From a virus, in IMG/VR virus record IMGVR_UViG_3300020442_001066, positions 1 through 39,059 of that record: a stretch of 39,059 nt of DNA; one strand, given 5' to 3'. The notes below the pieces were generated by a model that was not told the origin of the DNA, made no database searches, and saw nothing but the letters and a program-made list of their open reading frames with translations. Of this stretch, positions 32,043-38,804 are shown one piece after another. The position numbers and the translations under genes were made by a program. Each line of letters starts with the position of its first letter. Position 1 is the first letter of the stretch.

Positions 32043-33326
32043 TTAAGCGGCATCCTCATAGTGTGCAGTAGTACCAAATGGTGCTAATAAACTTCTATCA
32101 TGATTACCGTGGATAACAAAAACAGTTTCACAGTAATCTTCTTCACCCCAGCTATCCCAAGGATATCCGTCTGTAAACATAATGAACTTTTTAGGAACAA
32201 TGTCATTATCTTTCATATAAGACCAGTTACACATGAAATCGGTTCCACCGCCTCCCATGATTTTGTAATCGGTAATATCGTCGCCTTCTGTAGATGAAAA
32301 GTCTTGTTCGTTATAAACCTTTGTATCAAAACACCAGATCTTCAAGTTGTACTCTTTGAATTCATCCATTATGCTCTTAACTTCTGTTAAGAACACACTT
32401 GCCTGATCATTACCAATTGATCCACTCATATCAATACCAATTGCGGCATCAATTTGTTGATCAAAGTTCATGCCAGGAAGAACTACACCTGTATGCCAAC
32501 CTTTTCTGCTAGGACGGCTAAACGTATAATCACTTCTAATTGTAGCTTGAATCTGTTGTCTAAGTATTTCACGCCAGTTCATTTTAGGCTCAGTTAGTTG
32601 TTTGATCATTCTTTCGATCTCACCTGGAACATTACCTGCACCAGCCGCCTGTGCCGCAGAAATCATATTTTCTTTGATTTCATCTCTAATTTTACCAAGC
32701 TCTTCTTTTGTATATGTTGGCCTATTGTTTCCTTTACCTTTACCTTTTTTGCTTTTGCCTTTACCTTCTTTTGGTGATTTCTCCCAATCAATATGTTCAT
32801 CAAGAAGTTCACCCATTTGCTCTAAAAACTTCTTACCGTTCTCTTCAGCTTTTTTATGAATCTCATCATAGACTTCCTCTGAAGTCCAACCGTCATATTT
32901 GAAATCTTGGAATATCTGAATCATTTTTACTGGCTCACCAATACTGTCACGAACCAATGTATTGTTAACAATATAATCACAAGCGATGTTATAAATTACC
33001 GCATCTCTATCTTCACGTCTAATAATATGGTCAAATACACAATGAAGTATCTCATGTGCAATAACAAATTCTATTTCTTTGTTAGAAAGTGCATTAAAAA
33101 ATTGTGTATTGTAGTATAGATTTCTGCCATCTGTAGCGGCAGTAGGACACCAATCATCACAGTGTTGTACTCTCAGTCTAGTGGCCATATTGCCAAAAAA
33201 CGGATGTCTAAGAAGCAAACCTACTCTTGCTACAATGATTCTATCAGCCACGTCAGCTCGCATAGCCAATAGTTCTTCTTCTGTTATGTCTGGATTTGGT
33301 TCAAAACCTTTTGTATCAATACTCAT
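32043..33326 (-). CDS. Putative metallopeptidase with VWA-like domain (DUF2201 type)
   Basis: 427 aa. FVIAHEILHCVFDH (88-100) holds the zinc-binding HExxH (91-95). A charged Lys/Gly linker (185-203) follows, and GIDMSGSIGND (297-307) is the MIDAS DxSxS motif of a von Willebrand A fold. This two-part layout is that of DUF2201 proteins, which pair with MoxR ATPases. It probably works with the ATPase encoded just upstream, in metal-dependent protein remodelling or maturation. A sigma70 promoter lies 34 bases before the ATG. The role in infection is not known. Confidence 0.85.
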   Translation of the reverse strand: MSIDTKGFEPNPDITEEELLAMRADVADRIIVARVGLLLRHPFFGNMATRLRVQHCDDWCPTAATDGRNLYYNTQFFNALSNKEIEFVIAHEILHCVFDHIIRREDRDAVIYNIACDYIVNNTLVRDSIGEPVKMIQIFQDFKYDGWTSEEVYDEIHKKAEENGKKFLEQMGELLDEHIDWEKSPKEGKGKSKKGKGKGNNRPTYTKEELGKIRDEIKENMISAAQAAGAGNVPGEIERMIKQLTEPKMNWREILRQQIQATIRSDYTFSRPSRKGWHTGVVLPGMNFDQQIDAAIGIDMSGSIGNDQASVFLTEVKSIMDEFKEYNLKIWCFDTKVYNEQDFSSTEGDDITDYKIMGGGGTDFMCNWSYMKDNDIVPKKFIMFTDGYPWDSWGEEDYCETVFVIHGNHDRSLLAPFGTTAHYEDAA

Positions 33327-33340
33327 GTTGCCTCTCCTTC

Positions 33341-33350
33341 AGTGCCTTAT
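33341..33350 (-). promoter_or_regulatory. Leader element AATAAGGCACT in the 5' leader of the VWA gene
   Basis: Just downstream of the predicted transcription start the minus strand has ATAAGGCACTGAAGG. A near copy (AATAGGCACTGA) lies at the same place in the MoxR leader, and a third GGCACT is in the RNase H promoter spacer. It may be a binding site for a phage or host regulator, or a coincidence of small sample size. Confidence 0.3.
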
Positions 33351-33359
33351 TATGTATTT

Positions 33360-33388
33360 AATATAACATAATTTCTCTAGTTTGTCAA
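33360..33388 (-). promoter_or_regulatory. Sigma70-type promoter for the VWA/metallopeptidase gene
   Basis: On the minus strand TTGACA (33383-33388) and TATATT (33360-33365) are separated by 17 bases, close to the ideal host sigma70 promoter. It lies in the 109-base gap between the MoxR and VWA genes. Expression by host polymerase early in infection is the natural reading. Confidence 0.7.
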
Positions 33389-33396
33389 GAGAAAAT

Positions 33397-33421
33397 GGAC
33401 GTTTTTTTGAAGGAGACGTCC
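33397..33421. other. Inverted repeat between the MoxR and VWA genes
   Basis: GGACGT (33397-33402) and ACGTCC (33416-33421) form a perfect 6-bp arm with a 13-base loop. A smaller palindrome, GTGCCTTAGGCAC (33431-33443), covers the MoxR stop codon. On the minus strand there is no U run after either stem, so an intrinsic terminator is doubtful; RNA stability or attenuation is possible. Confidence 0.35.
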
Positions 33422-33435
33422 AAACTCCTTGTGCC

Positions 33436-34524
33436 TTAGGCACTCTGTGCGGCTTGAATGTACTTGCCGAAACGATTGTGGAACTCATCAAAACACTCGA
33501 CCTCATCAGGATCAATTGGAAGTGAGTATTGAGTGAGGGCTAACTTGATACCCATAACAACCAATTCAGTGTCAAAATTGTCCATTGCAAAACGTAAAAA
33601 GTTGTTGACTTTATCGTCGAACTTTTTATCATTTTTATCACAAGCGTCCTTCAGTTCATAACAAAGTGAGACCGTTAAGGAATACATGGCACTGATTTCT
33701 TTGGTCTCAATTTCCTTCACCTTGCCATTTAGAATGTCAATTGGATCCGGAAGTTTCGAAGCAACCTTACGATGCGCCATGAACTTTACGGCAAGTCCTT
33801 CGCCGACTGCACCACTTACCAAATCGGTAGTGGTGTTCTCGTCATCATCGTCTTCGAGTAACTCGGAAACGAATGACCAAGAACGAGGTGTTGCAAAAGA
33901 ACGACTAGGACTCTTAGGATCAAAGTCATACAAGTCTTTCTTTGCAAATGTCAAATAACCTACAACATCTTCGTGGATGTCATTTGTTACTGCCCACTGA
34001 AACCAATCATCAAAATTAACTGATAGTTCCAAGTGTACAAATCTGTTTGCCAACGGAGCAGGCATTCTATAAGTAACGCCTTTGTCAGCTTCTCTGTTAC
34101 CTGCCGCAACGATTACAACGTTTTTTGGCAAGTGGTAAGTTCCAACCCTACGGTTAAGAATCAACTGATATGCCGCCGCCTGTACTGCTGGCGGAGCAGA
34201 ATTCATTTCGTCCATAAACAGGATAATGATATCGTACTTTTTAGCAGTCTCGGCATCCGGAAGTTCTACCGGTGGTGCCCATACCATTCTACCCTGTACT
34301 GCGTCAAAGTATGGAATACCCTTGATGTCTGTAGGTTCCCATAATGACAATCGAATGTCAATTACTAATGATTTCTTGTATTCATCACCAATTTGATGAA
34401 CTACTTCTGATTTACCAATACCTGGAGGTCCCCAAATAAAGATTGGTCTTTGTTTTTTGAACGCTCTACGAATGCTTCTTTTTGCGCCATTCGGTGAAAC
34501 TGTTCTAAGTGCGATATTATCCAT
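33436..34524 (-). CDS. MoxR-family AAA+ ATPase
   Basis: 362 aa. GPPGIGKSE (33-41) is the Walker A motif and IILFMDEMN (100-108) the Walker B motif. AAGNREADKGVTYRMPAPLANRFVHLEL contains the sensor 1 region and arginine-finger loop. MoxR ATPases act as chaperones for metal insertion or complex assembly with VWA partners, and such a partner is encoded immediately downstream. AAGGAG precedes the ATG. Codon use here is somewhat more GC-rich than in the island. Confidence 0.9.
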   Translation of the reverse strand: MDNIALRTVSPNGAKRSIRRAFKKQRPIFIWGPPGIGKSEVVHQIGDEYKKSLVIDIRLSLWEPTDIKGIPYFDAVQGRMVWAPPVELPDAETAKKYDIIILFMDEMNSAPPAVQAAAYQLILNRRVGTYHLPKNVVIVAAGNREADKGVTYRMPAPLANRFVHLELSVNFDDWFQWAVTNDIHEDVVGYLTFAKKDLYDFDPKSPSRSFATPRSWSFVSELLEDDDDENTTTDLVSGAVGEGLAVKFMAHRKVASKLPDPIDILNGKVKEIETKEISAMYSLTVSLCYELKDACDKNDKKFDDKVNNFLRFAMDNFDTELVVMGIKLALTQYSLPIDPDEVECFDEFHNRFGKYIQAAQSA

Positions 34525-34546
34525 TTTGTACTCCTTTTTCTAAGTC

Positions 34547-34556
34547 AGTGCCTATT
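34547..34556 (-). promoter_or_regulatory. Leader element AATAGGCACT in the 5' leader of the MoxR gene
   Basis: The minus strand reads AATAGGCACTGACTT between the predicted start site and the ribosome binding site. It matches the element in the VWA leader (AATAAGGCACTGA) in sequence and in distance to the promoter, which suggests shared post-initiation or operator control of the two partner genes. Confidence 0.3.
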
Positions 34557-34571
34557 TCTAACTATACATAC

Positions 34572-34599
34572 AGTATAGCATCACTTAGATTAAAGTCAA
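34572..34599 (-). promoter_or_regulatory. Sigma70-type promoter for the MoxR gene
   Basis: On the minus strand TTGACT (34594-34599) and TATACT (34572-34577) are 16 bases apart. The site lies in the 94-base gap between the 127-aa gene and the MoxR ATG. A single promoter for moxR plus the separate one for VWA implies individually tuned early expression. Confidence 0.65.
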
Positions 34600-34618
34600 C
34601 CTCTTTTTTGCCAAAATG

Positions 34619-35002
34619 TTAATTTTTTTGTCGTTCTATTGCTTTGACCAGTCCATATTTCCGCAGATCTCCGGAAAAAAGATGCAGTTCCATTGACTTC
34701 TTTTCGTCCGTTACGTATATGCTTCTTGGAGATAGATAATACGGGCAGTTGATGAATTGATCTAGGAAGATCACCGTTTGTGTAGTCATAGTGAAATCTT
34801 TTGGAAAGGGTATTTCATACATCTGAAGATCCAACTTTTCAAGTAAAAAGTCGAAGCCATCATCGGTTAGCCTTAAACCACCAGTGCTTTTTCCGCGAGT
34901 ATTTTGCCACCATACTGGCATGTACTGCTTCAACGTTGCTTCACTAATCGCTATATCTGCTTGTTTAAGGAAGATTTTAGTGTATGTTTCTTTCCAGTTC
35001 AT
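34619..35002 (-). CDS. Uncharacterised phage protein
   Basis: 127 aa, family not named. GGLRLTDDGFDFLLEKLDL resembles the opening of small phage proteins with a winged-helix character, and FTMTTQTVIFLDQFINCPYYL with YVTDEKKSMELHLFSGDL follows. It overlaps the 96-aa gene by 4 bases (ATGA) and ends before the MoxR promoter. It may be a regulator, but without a diagnostic motif this remains a guess. Confidence 0.65.
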   Translation of the reverse strand: MNWKETYTKIFLKQADIAISEATLKQYMPVWWQNTRGKSTGGLRLTDDGFDFLLEKLDLQMYEIPFPKDFTMTTQTVIFLDQFINCPYYLSPRSIYVTDEKKSMELHLFSGDLRKYGLVKAIERQKN

Positions 35003-35289
35003 TCATCAGTAACCATTTCACCTTGTGTCAACTTATACACTTCAAAGTCTTTGGTGTTAAACATGTCATTCAATTTCTTTGCAAGATTGTGTGCATGTCC
35101 CGGATTTGAAAATGATACCTTTTTATATTTAGGTCCTGGATAGTTTGTTATAGCATTTGATGTTTTTAAATTAAATGGAGCACCTTGATAAAAGACAGCC
35201 CAAATTGCTTCAGCTTTTAATACTTGTTCGCATTTATACGATGCTTTATCAACGTGTTCTAAAATAACAGTAGGTTTTGGTCTACTCAT
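34999..35289 (-). CDS. Uncharacterised phage protein
   Basis: 96 aa, no named family. PGPKYKKVSFSNPGHAHNLAKKLNDMF suggests an alpha/beta protein with a conserved-looking FSNPGHAHNLA turn. It heads a two-gene unit with the 127-aa protein. A late-promoter-like sequence and a second AT-rich stretch lie upstream; the ribosome binding site is AAAGGAT. Confidence 0.65.
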   Translation of the reverse strand: MSRPKPTVILEHVDKASYKCEQVLKAEAIWAVFYQGAPFNLKTSNAITNYPGPKYKKVSFSNPGHAHNLAKKLNDMFNTKDFEVYKLTQGEMVTDE

Positions 35290-35319
35290 ATGCGTATCCT
35301 TTTTAAATAACTACGCATA

Positions 35320-35327
35320 TATTTATC
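35320..35327 (-). promoter_or_regulatory. T4-late-type promoter candidate
   Basis: The minus strand reads GATAAATA, 7 of 8 matches to TATAAATA, about 31 bases upstream of the 96-aa gene. It lies in the 63-base gap after the 81-aa gene. This is among the three best late-type matches in the window. Confidence 0.4.
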
Positions 35328-35352
35328 TCTTTTTAGAGGTAAAGTGTGTGTT

Positions 35353-35598
35353 TTATTTCCAGCCTGTACCGCCGTCCATTGTAACAGTTACAACTTCATC
35401 GGCATTACCTTTATTATCTATAATTAATTGTTCTAATCTACCCTGTTGATTAGCCATTACAGTACTTAAAGCATACATTAAATTCTTTGCTTCTTGCATA
35501 GTCATACGTATTTCTTTGTGTTGACCTGCATCTGCTACTTTAACTTGTTGAATATACTTTTGTATAGGAATAATATTAATTGCTTCGTTTGTTTGCAT
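35353..35598 (-). CDS. Uncharacterised small phage protein
   Basis: 81 aa from the ATG at 35598, chosen because AGGAG lies six bases upstream; the open frame continues to 35661 but that extension would lie fully inside the next gene. The sequence MQTNEAINIIPIQKYIQQ followed by EIRMTMQEAKNLMYALSTVMANQQGRLEQLI is helical. DNKGNADEVVTVTMDGGTGWK forms the tail. Function unknown. It overlaps the upstream gene by 23 bases. Confidence 0.68.
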   Translation of the reverse strand: MQTNEAINIIPIQKYIQQVKVADAGQHKEIRMTMQEAKNLMYALSTVMANQQGRLEQLIIDNKGNADEVVTVTMDGGTGWK

Positions 35599-36055
35599 TT
35601 GATAACTCCTGTCGCATAGTAAACTCTGTTTTAAAAGGTCCTTTGTAAGGATATGATTCAAGAGTTACTAATTTAGGACAAAAACTTCTTACCCAGCCTT
35701 TGTCGAATCTAATTATATAATATCCTGCACAATATAAACTTTTACTCTTTTTGCTCTTTGTAAAAAGTGGAAGTTTCTTTTGCACATTGTACATTACATT
35801 AAATGGTGTAGTCGAAGTTGAAAATCCATGTATCTCTTTGTTTACAGAACCTGCATCAGAAATAGATGCTTTGTCCCAACTTACTCCTCCAATGTAACTG
35901 TTAAATGATTTTGTATCTGAAAAATATTCTGTCCCGGTTGCACAACTGTACATGTATCTTTTATCTTCTTGTTTAGATAATGTACCAATTCTTTCACCGT
36001 CCGATTCGATAATCCAGAACTTGTTCTTTAGTATCGGTTTTGCTTTAATTGTCAT
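35576..36055 (-). CDS. Uncharacterised phage protein
   Basis: 159 aa from the ATG at 36055, preferred over the ATG at 36082 because a strong AGGAGGT lies just upstream of it. TIKAKPILKNKFWIIESDGERIGTL has the look of small DNA-metabolism-associated proteins of T4-like phages, followed by YMYSCATGTEYFSDTKSF. KGWVRSFCPKL and a polar C-terminus complete it. It lies 10 bases after the RNase H stop, so the two are probably co-transcribed. Function unknown. Confidence 0.7.
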   Translation of the reverse strand: MTIKAKPILKNKFWIIESDGERIGTLSKQEDKRYMYSCATGTEYFSDTKSFNSYIGGVSWDKASISDAGSVNKEIHGFSTSTTPFNVMYNVQKKLPLFTKSKKSKSLYCAGYYIIRFDKGWVRSFCPKLVTLESYPYKGPFKTEFTMRQELSNANKRSN

Positions 36056-36065
36056 ATTACCTCCT

Positions 36066-37049
36066 TTATGCGTATTTTGCATTTAAAGCCTCTGCATATT
36101 GTTGTACGTTATCAGCGATTCTTTGCATATCGTGTTTTGCACAGAATTTCATAAGGTGTAACCCCACTTGCGAAACTTTCTTTGGTTCCATTGCATCTTC
36201 AACAACATCATTAATAATAGATCTAATGTTGCCAGGCTGAGCAGAAAGATCACATAGTGTTACATTTCTGTTGTAATCATCTAGTACACGATGTTCGTTA
36301 CCATCATGATCAGTCCAACGTTGTAACATAAGATTATTCCAATTAAAACCTTTAGTCTGCCTATCTTCGAAAGCCTCTATTAGTCCTACTTTGTTTCTTG
36401 TGCCTTTTGTTCTTACACCAGGATAAGCACTGAAAACATTGTCACTCGTATCTCCTCGCATACATTTTTCGAATAACATGAACTCTGGGTTAGGAGCCTC
36501 CTTAGGTTTGCCTGTCTTTTTATCTACAATAGGTTGTTTTTTCTTATCATCAAAGTAGCCTTCGTGTGTAATAATTGTGTTACTTACACCATTGTATTGC
36601 TTCACATTAGGAGCAATTAATTGTGCAAAGTCACCGTCTGTTGATATAATAACATGATTATCATTAGGATGTGCTTGTATCCAACCTGCAATAAGATCAT
36701 CAGCTTCTAGTTCAGGATGATGTAATACTGAACAGTTTGTTTTATTAGTTACAAACTCTTTCCATTCATCAAACATTTCCCAGAAAACTTTATCTTCTTC
36801 TTGTTGCGATACTGTTTGTGCCGCACGAGCATCACTTCTATTTCTTTTGTAAGGTTCATAGAAATCTTTACGCCAGCTACGACCTTCTAAACAGAATACA
36901 ACATGAGCACCTTCAAAATCGTTCCATGCCTTACGTATGCTACCAAGTGTGATATGAAAAGCCATACCTACCTTAGTATCAAGATCTCCACGTACAACGT
37001 GTCTTGCACGAAAGAAGGTATTTGCAGTATCTACCAAAATATATGTCAT
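36066..37049 (-). CDS. rnh: T4 RNase H-like 5'-3' exonuclease (FEN family)
   Basis: 327 aa, close to T4 RNase H. Metal-binding acidic residues occur in order: ILVDTAN (Asp7), ELEADDLIAGW (E115, D117, D118), STDGDFAQL (D138, D140) and RGDTSDN (D200, D203). The enzyme removes RNA primers and flap DNA from lagging strands during phage replication. KGTRNKVGLIEAFE occupies the place of the helix-hairpin-helix region. It follows a near-perfect sigma70 promoter and has its own leader with AAAAGG. The gene symbol follows the T4 name. Confidence 0.9.
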   Translation of the reverse strand: MTYILVDTANTFFRARHVVRGDLDTKVGMAFHITLGSIRKAWNDFEGAHVVFCLEGRSWRKDFYEPYKRNRSDARAAQTVSQQEEDKVFWEMFDEWKEFVTNKTNCSVLHHPELEADDLIAGWIQAHPNDNHVIISTDGDFAQLIAPNVKQYNGVSNTIITHEGYFDDKKKQPIVDKKTGKPKEAPNPEFMLFEKCMRGDTSDNVFSAYPGVRTKGTRNKVGLIEAFEDRQTKGFNWNNLMLQRWTDHDGNEHRVLDDYNRNVTLCDLSAQPGNIRSIINDVVEDAMEPKKVSQVGLHLMKFCAKHDMQRIADNVQQYAEALNAKYA

Positions 37050-37076
37050 TACATTTGCCTTTTACAATTTTATTAT

Positions 37077-37105
37077 ATTATAGTGCCTTTTACTGAAGAT
37101 GTCAA
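37077..37105 (-). promoter_or_regulatory. Consensus sigma70 promoter for RNase H
   Basis: On the minus strand TTGACA (37100-37105) and TATAAT (37077-37082) are exactly 17 bases apart, both hexamers perfect. The -35 box contains the stop codon of the 130-aa gene, and the spacer contains AAAAGGCAC. This is the strongest promoter in the window and should be read by the host enzyme. Confidence 0.85.
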
Positions 37106-37494
37106 GAAACTTCTGCCTTACCTTTGCCAATACCCTTTGTATCAATGAATCCTGCTCCCCTATCTGGGTCTAATCCTTCATCTTCGAGTATTTGCCTTGC
37201 TATAGTTTTAAACCAAGCATCTACAATATCTTCATTAGTTTCACCAGAATAACCAGCATCGAGTAATTGCTCGATAAATTCGTTATTCCAATCTAGTTCA
37301 AAGAAACCATTTTTGATATTATCTGGATTCACCTTAGTGTCTAACACACCTACCCAAGGTTTACCATCCTTAGTTGCTTGTTCTTTTTCTTTTGCAAGAA
37401 CAGCTCTTCTTTCTTCTTCAGGTGAAAGTTTTTTCTGAGCATCCATAATTTTAGGTTTTATACCTAAAGTTTCTTTCATTTTTTCCCAGTTCAT
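37102..37494 (-). CDS. Uncharacterised acidic phage protein
   Basis: 130 aa. MNWEKMKETLGIKPK opens it, then a charged helix KKLSPEEERRAVLAKEKEQA and DGKPWVGVLDTKVNP, DIVDAWFKTIARQILEDEG and a Gly/Lys-rich end. It looks conserved among marine T4-like phages, but no function is known to me. AGGAGG lies upstream of the ATG. Its stop overlaps the RNase H promoter. Confidence 0.68.
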   Translation of the reverse strand: MNWEKMKETLGIKPKIMDAQKKLSPEEERRAVLAKEKEQATKDGKPWVGVLDTKVNPDNIKNGFFELDWNNEFIEQLLDAGYSGETNEDIVDAWFKTIARQILEDEGLDPDRGAGFIDTKGIGKGKAEVS

Positions 37495-37557
37495 ATTATT
37501 CCTTTCCTCCTAAGTTCGTCAAGTCCATCTCCACTCTTATCTTGTTCTTCATATGCC

Positions 37558-38454
37558 TCATGTTCCCCAGGCATTTCCGAATAAGCTGATGTGTAGTCTT
37601 GGCGTGAACCTCCATCCCTTTTCCATACAGATGTTAGCCACCTCTTGGACATTAAGATTGTATTCTTCACTGCGACCGCCCAACGGCATAAGATAGACTG
37701 GACAGTTGATGCCAGCGGCTTTATATTCTTCGACAGCTCTACCAGCTTCTTCGATGTCAGTTCTATCAGCAACAACAAACTTAAGATACATAATGCTACC
37801 GCCCACATCAGCATAATCAACAGCCACTTCAGGCTTGATAGCAGTTTCCCAAGGTTCTCCACTAACAGAGAGCTTTGGGGAACAAGACCAAGTGACTTCA
37901 AATCTGTCTTGATCCTGTAGATAATTCTTGAAGTCTGCGTGAAGAAGTTGTGTAGTATTTGTTTCAAATGTAACATTCTTCAAATCCTTCATACGTGGAT
38001 GTTCAAATAATTCAACGTAAAGACGTTGCCACGCTAACAACGGCTCTCCGCCTGTCATAATAAGGTGAATATCTTGTCCATTGTCCTGCACCCATTTGCC
38101 ATTTGGTGTTAGACTACAAAGATGTTCAACAACCTCATCGACTCCTTTTAACATATTGTAATGTTTAAATTCAGGATAGATACTTGCATAAGTATCACAA
38201 CCTGTGTGTATGATTGGCAAATCGTTAAATTCTTTTGTATCTTTATGTACATTATTATCTATTAAGCCTTGTACTTCTGCATTACGTATGATTCCATTTT
38301 TTTGTTTTTCATCTCTCATTGCTTCGCCTCTAGACAAGCCAAAGTTCAAGCAACGGAAGTTACAACCAAATGTACGTAAGAAAACAGAAGGCACACCAAC
38401 AAAGCGGCCTTCTCCTTGCACTGAGTAAAATGCTTCTGAATATCTTAGTTTCAT
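37558..38454 (-). CDS. queE: QueE-like 7-carboxy-7-deazaguanine synthase (radical SAM)
   Basis: 298 aa. YSVQGEGRFVGVPSVFLRTFGCNFRC is the QueE start, and MTGGEPLLAWQ and the end RLHISLFGNAWGT are also QueE-like. The enzyme makes CDG from CPH4 on the way to preQ0. The cluster motif is split: C31 and C35 are followed by Asn-Phe-Gly instead of x-Cys, and the third Cys is probably C86 (TGCDTYAS) after a 45-residue insertion, which also explains the extra length. Phage QueE of this shape is known, I believe. FolE lies nearby on the same strand. Confidence 0.88.
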   Translation of the reverse strand: MKLRYSEAFYSVQGEGRFVGVPSVFLRTFGCNFRCLNFGLSRGEAMRDEKQKNGIIRNAEVQGLIDNNVHKDTKEFNDLPIIHTGCDTYASIYPEFKHYNMLKGVDEVVEHLCSLTPNGKWVQDNGQDIHLIMTGGEPLLAWQRLYVELFEHPRMKDLKNVTFETNTTQLLHADFKNYLQDQDRFEVTWSCSPKLSVSGEPWETAIKPEVAVDYADVGGSIMYLKFVVADRTDIEEAGRAVEEYKAAGINCPVYLMPLGGRSEEYNLNVQEVANICMEKGWRFTPRLHISLFGNAWGT

Positions 38455-38567
38455 TAGCTTACCTTAACTGCAATGTATATACACAAAGCGATAATAAAAA
38501 GTTTTCCATAGTCAAGATCAAAATCTGTACCTTCACCAAACTTTTTTCGAAATTCACTTAATTTCAT
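38454..38567 (-). CDS. Tiny membrane protein, 37 aa
   Basis: A 37-aa frame MKLSEFRKKFGEG... ends in a single predicted membrane helix KLFIIALCIYIAVKV. AGGAGATTG lies upstream of the ATG. It shares a base with both neighbours (TAATG to QueE and TAATG from the 75-aa gene), which strongly supports translation. Function unknown. Confidence 0.6.
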   Translation of the reverse strand: MKLSEFRKKFGEGTDFDLDYGKLFIIALCIYIAVKVS

Positions 38568-38794
38568 TATACAATCTCCTCTACAATGCCAAGCACCTCG
38601 GCACAAAAAAGTCCACCTCCTGCTAACATCAAAAAGTATCCTGCATCTGATAATAACAAGTCTGTGTAATTTTCCGCACCATACAAGTAGTATCCTGCTA
38701 AAATCAATATAGCTGATGCTACCAATCTAAAAATGCTTTTTACCAAGCTAACGGCAAAATGCCCTGTGCCTGGATCTTTACTAGAAATTTTCAT
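38567..38794 (-). CDS. Small membrane protein, 75 aa
   Basis: 75 aa from the ATG at 38794, chosen because AAGGTGAG lies just upstream; the frame is open to 38890 but that part lies inside folE. Two hydrophobic segments, FRLVASAILILAGYYLYG and GYFLMLAGGGLFCAEVLGI, predict two membrane helices. It is squeezed between FolE and the 37-aa membrane protein. Function unknown. Confidence 0.65.
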   Translation of the reverse strand: MKISSKDPGTGHFAVSLVKSIFRLVASAILILAGYYLYGAENYTDLLLSDAGYFLMLAGGGLFCAEVLGIVEEIV

Positions 38795-38804
38795 ACTCAC
38801 CTTT

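Noticed and set aside
33397-33443. Intrinsic terminator after the MoxR gene
   Set aside because: Two small inverted repeats exist, but on the minus strand they are followed by A-rich sequence and not by a U run.
35599-35661. 21-codon upstream extension of the 81-aa protein
   Set aside because: An ATG at 35598 has a well-placed AGGAG, and the extension lies wholly within the neighbouring gene.
37499-37555. 18-aa frame between queE and the 130-aa gene
   Set aside because: Very short, weak ribosome binding site and no hydrophobic or conserved pattern.
37491-37976. 161-aa minus-strand frame overlapping the end of queE and running to the next gene
   Set aside because: Most of it is a shadow of queE, which ends normally with RLHISLFGNAWGT. 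The last 20 codons beyond queE look protein-like, but there is no start or ribosome binding site for them; a remnant is possible.
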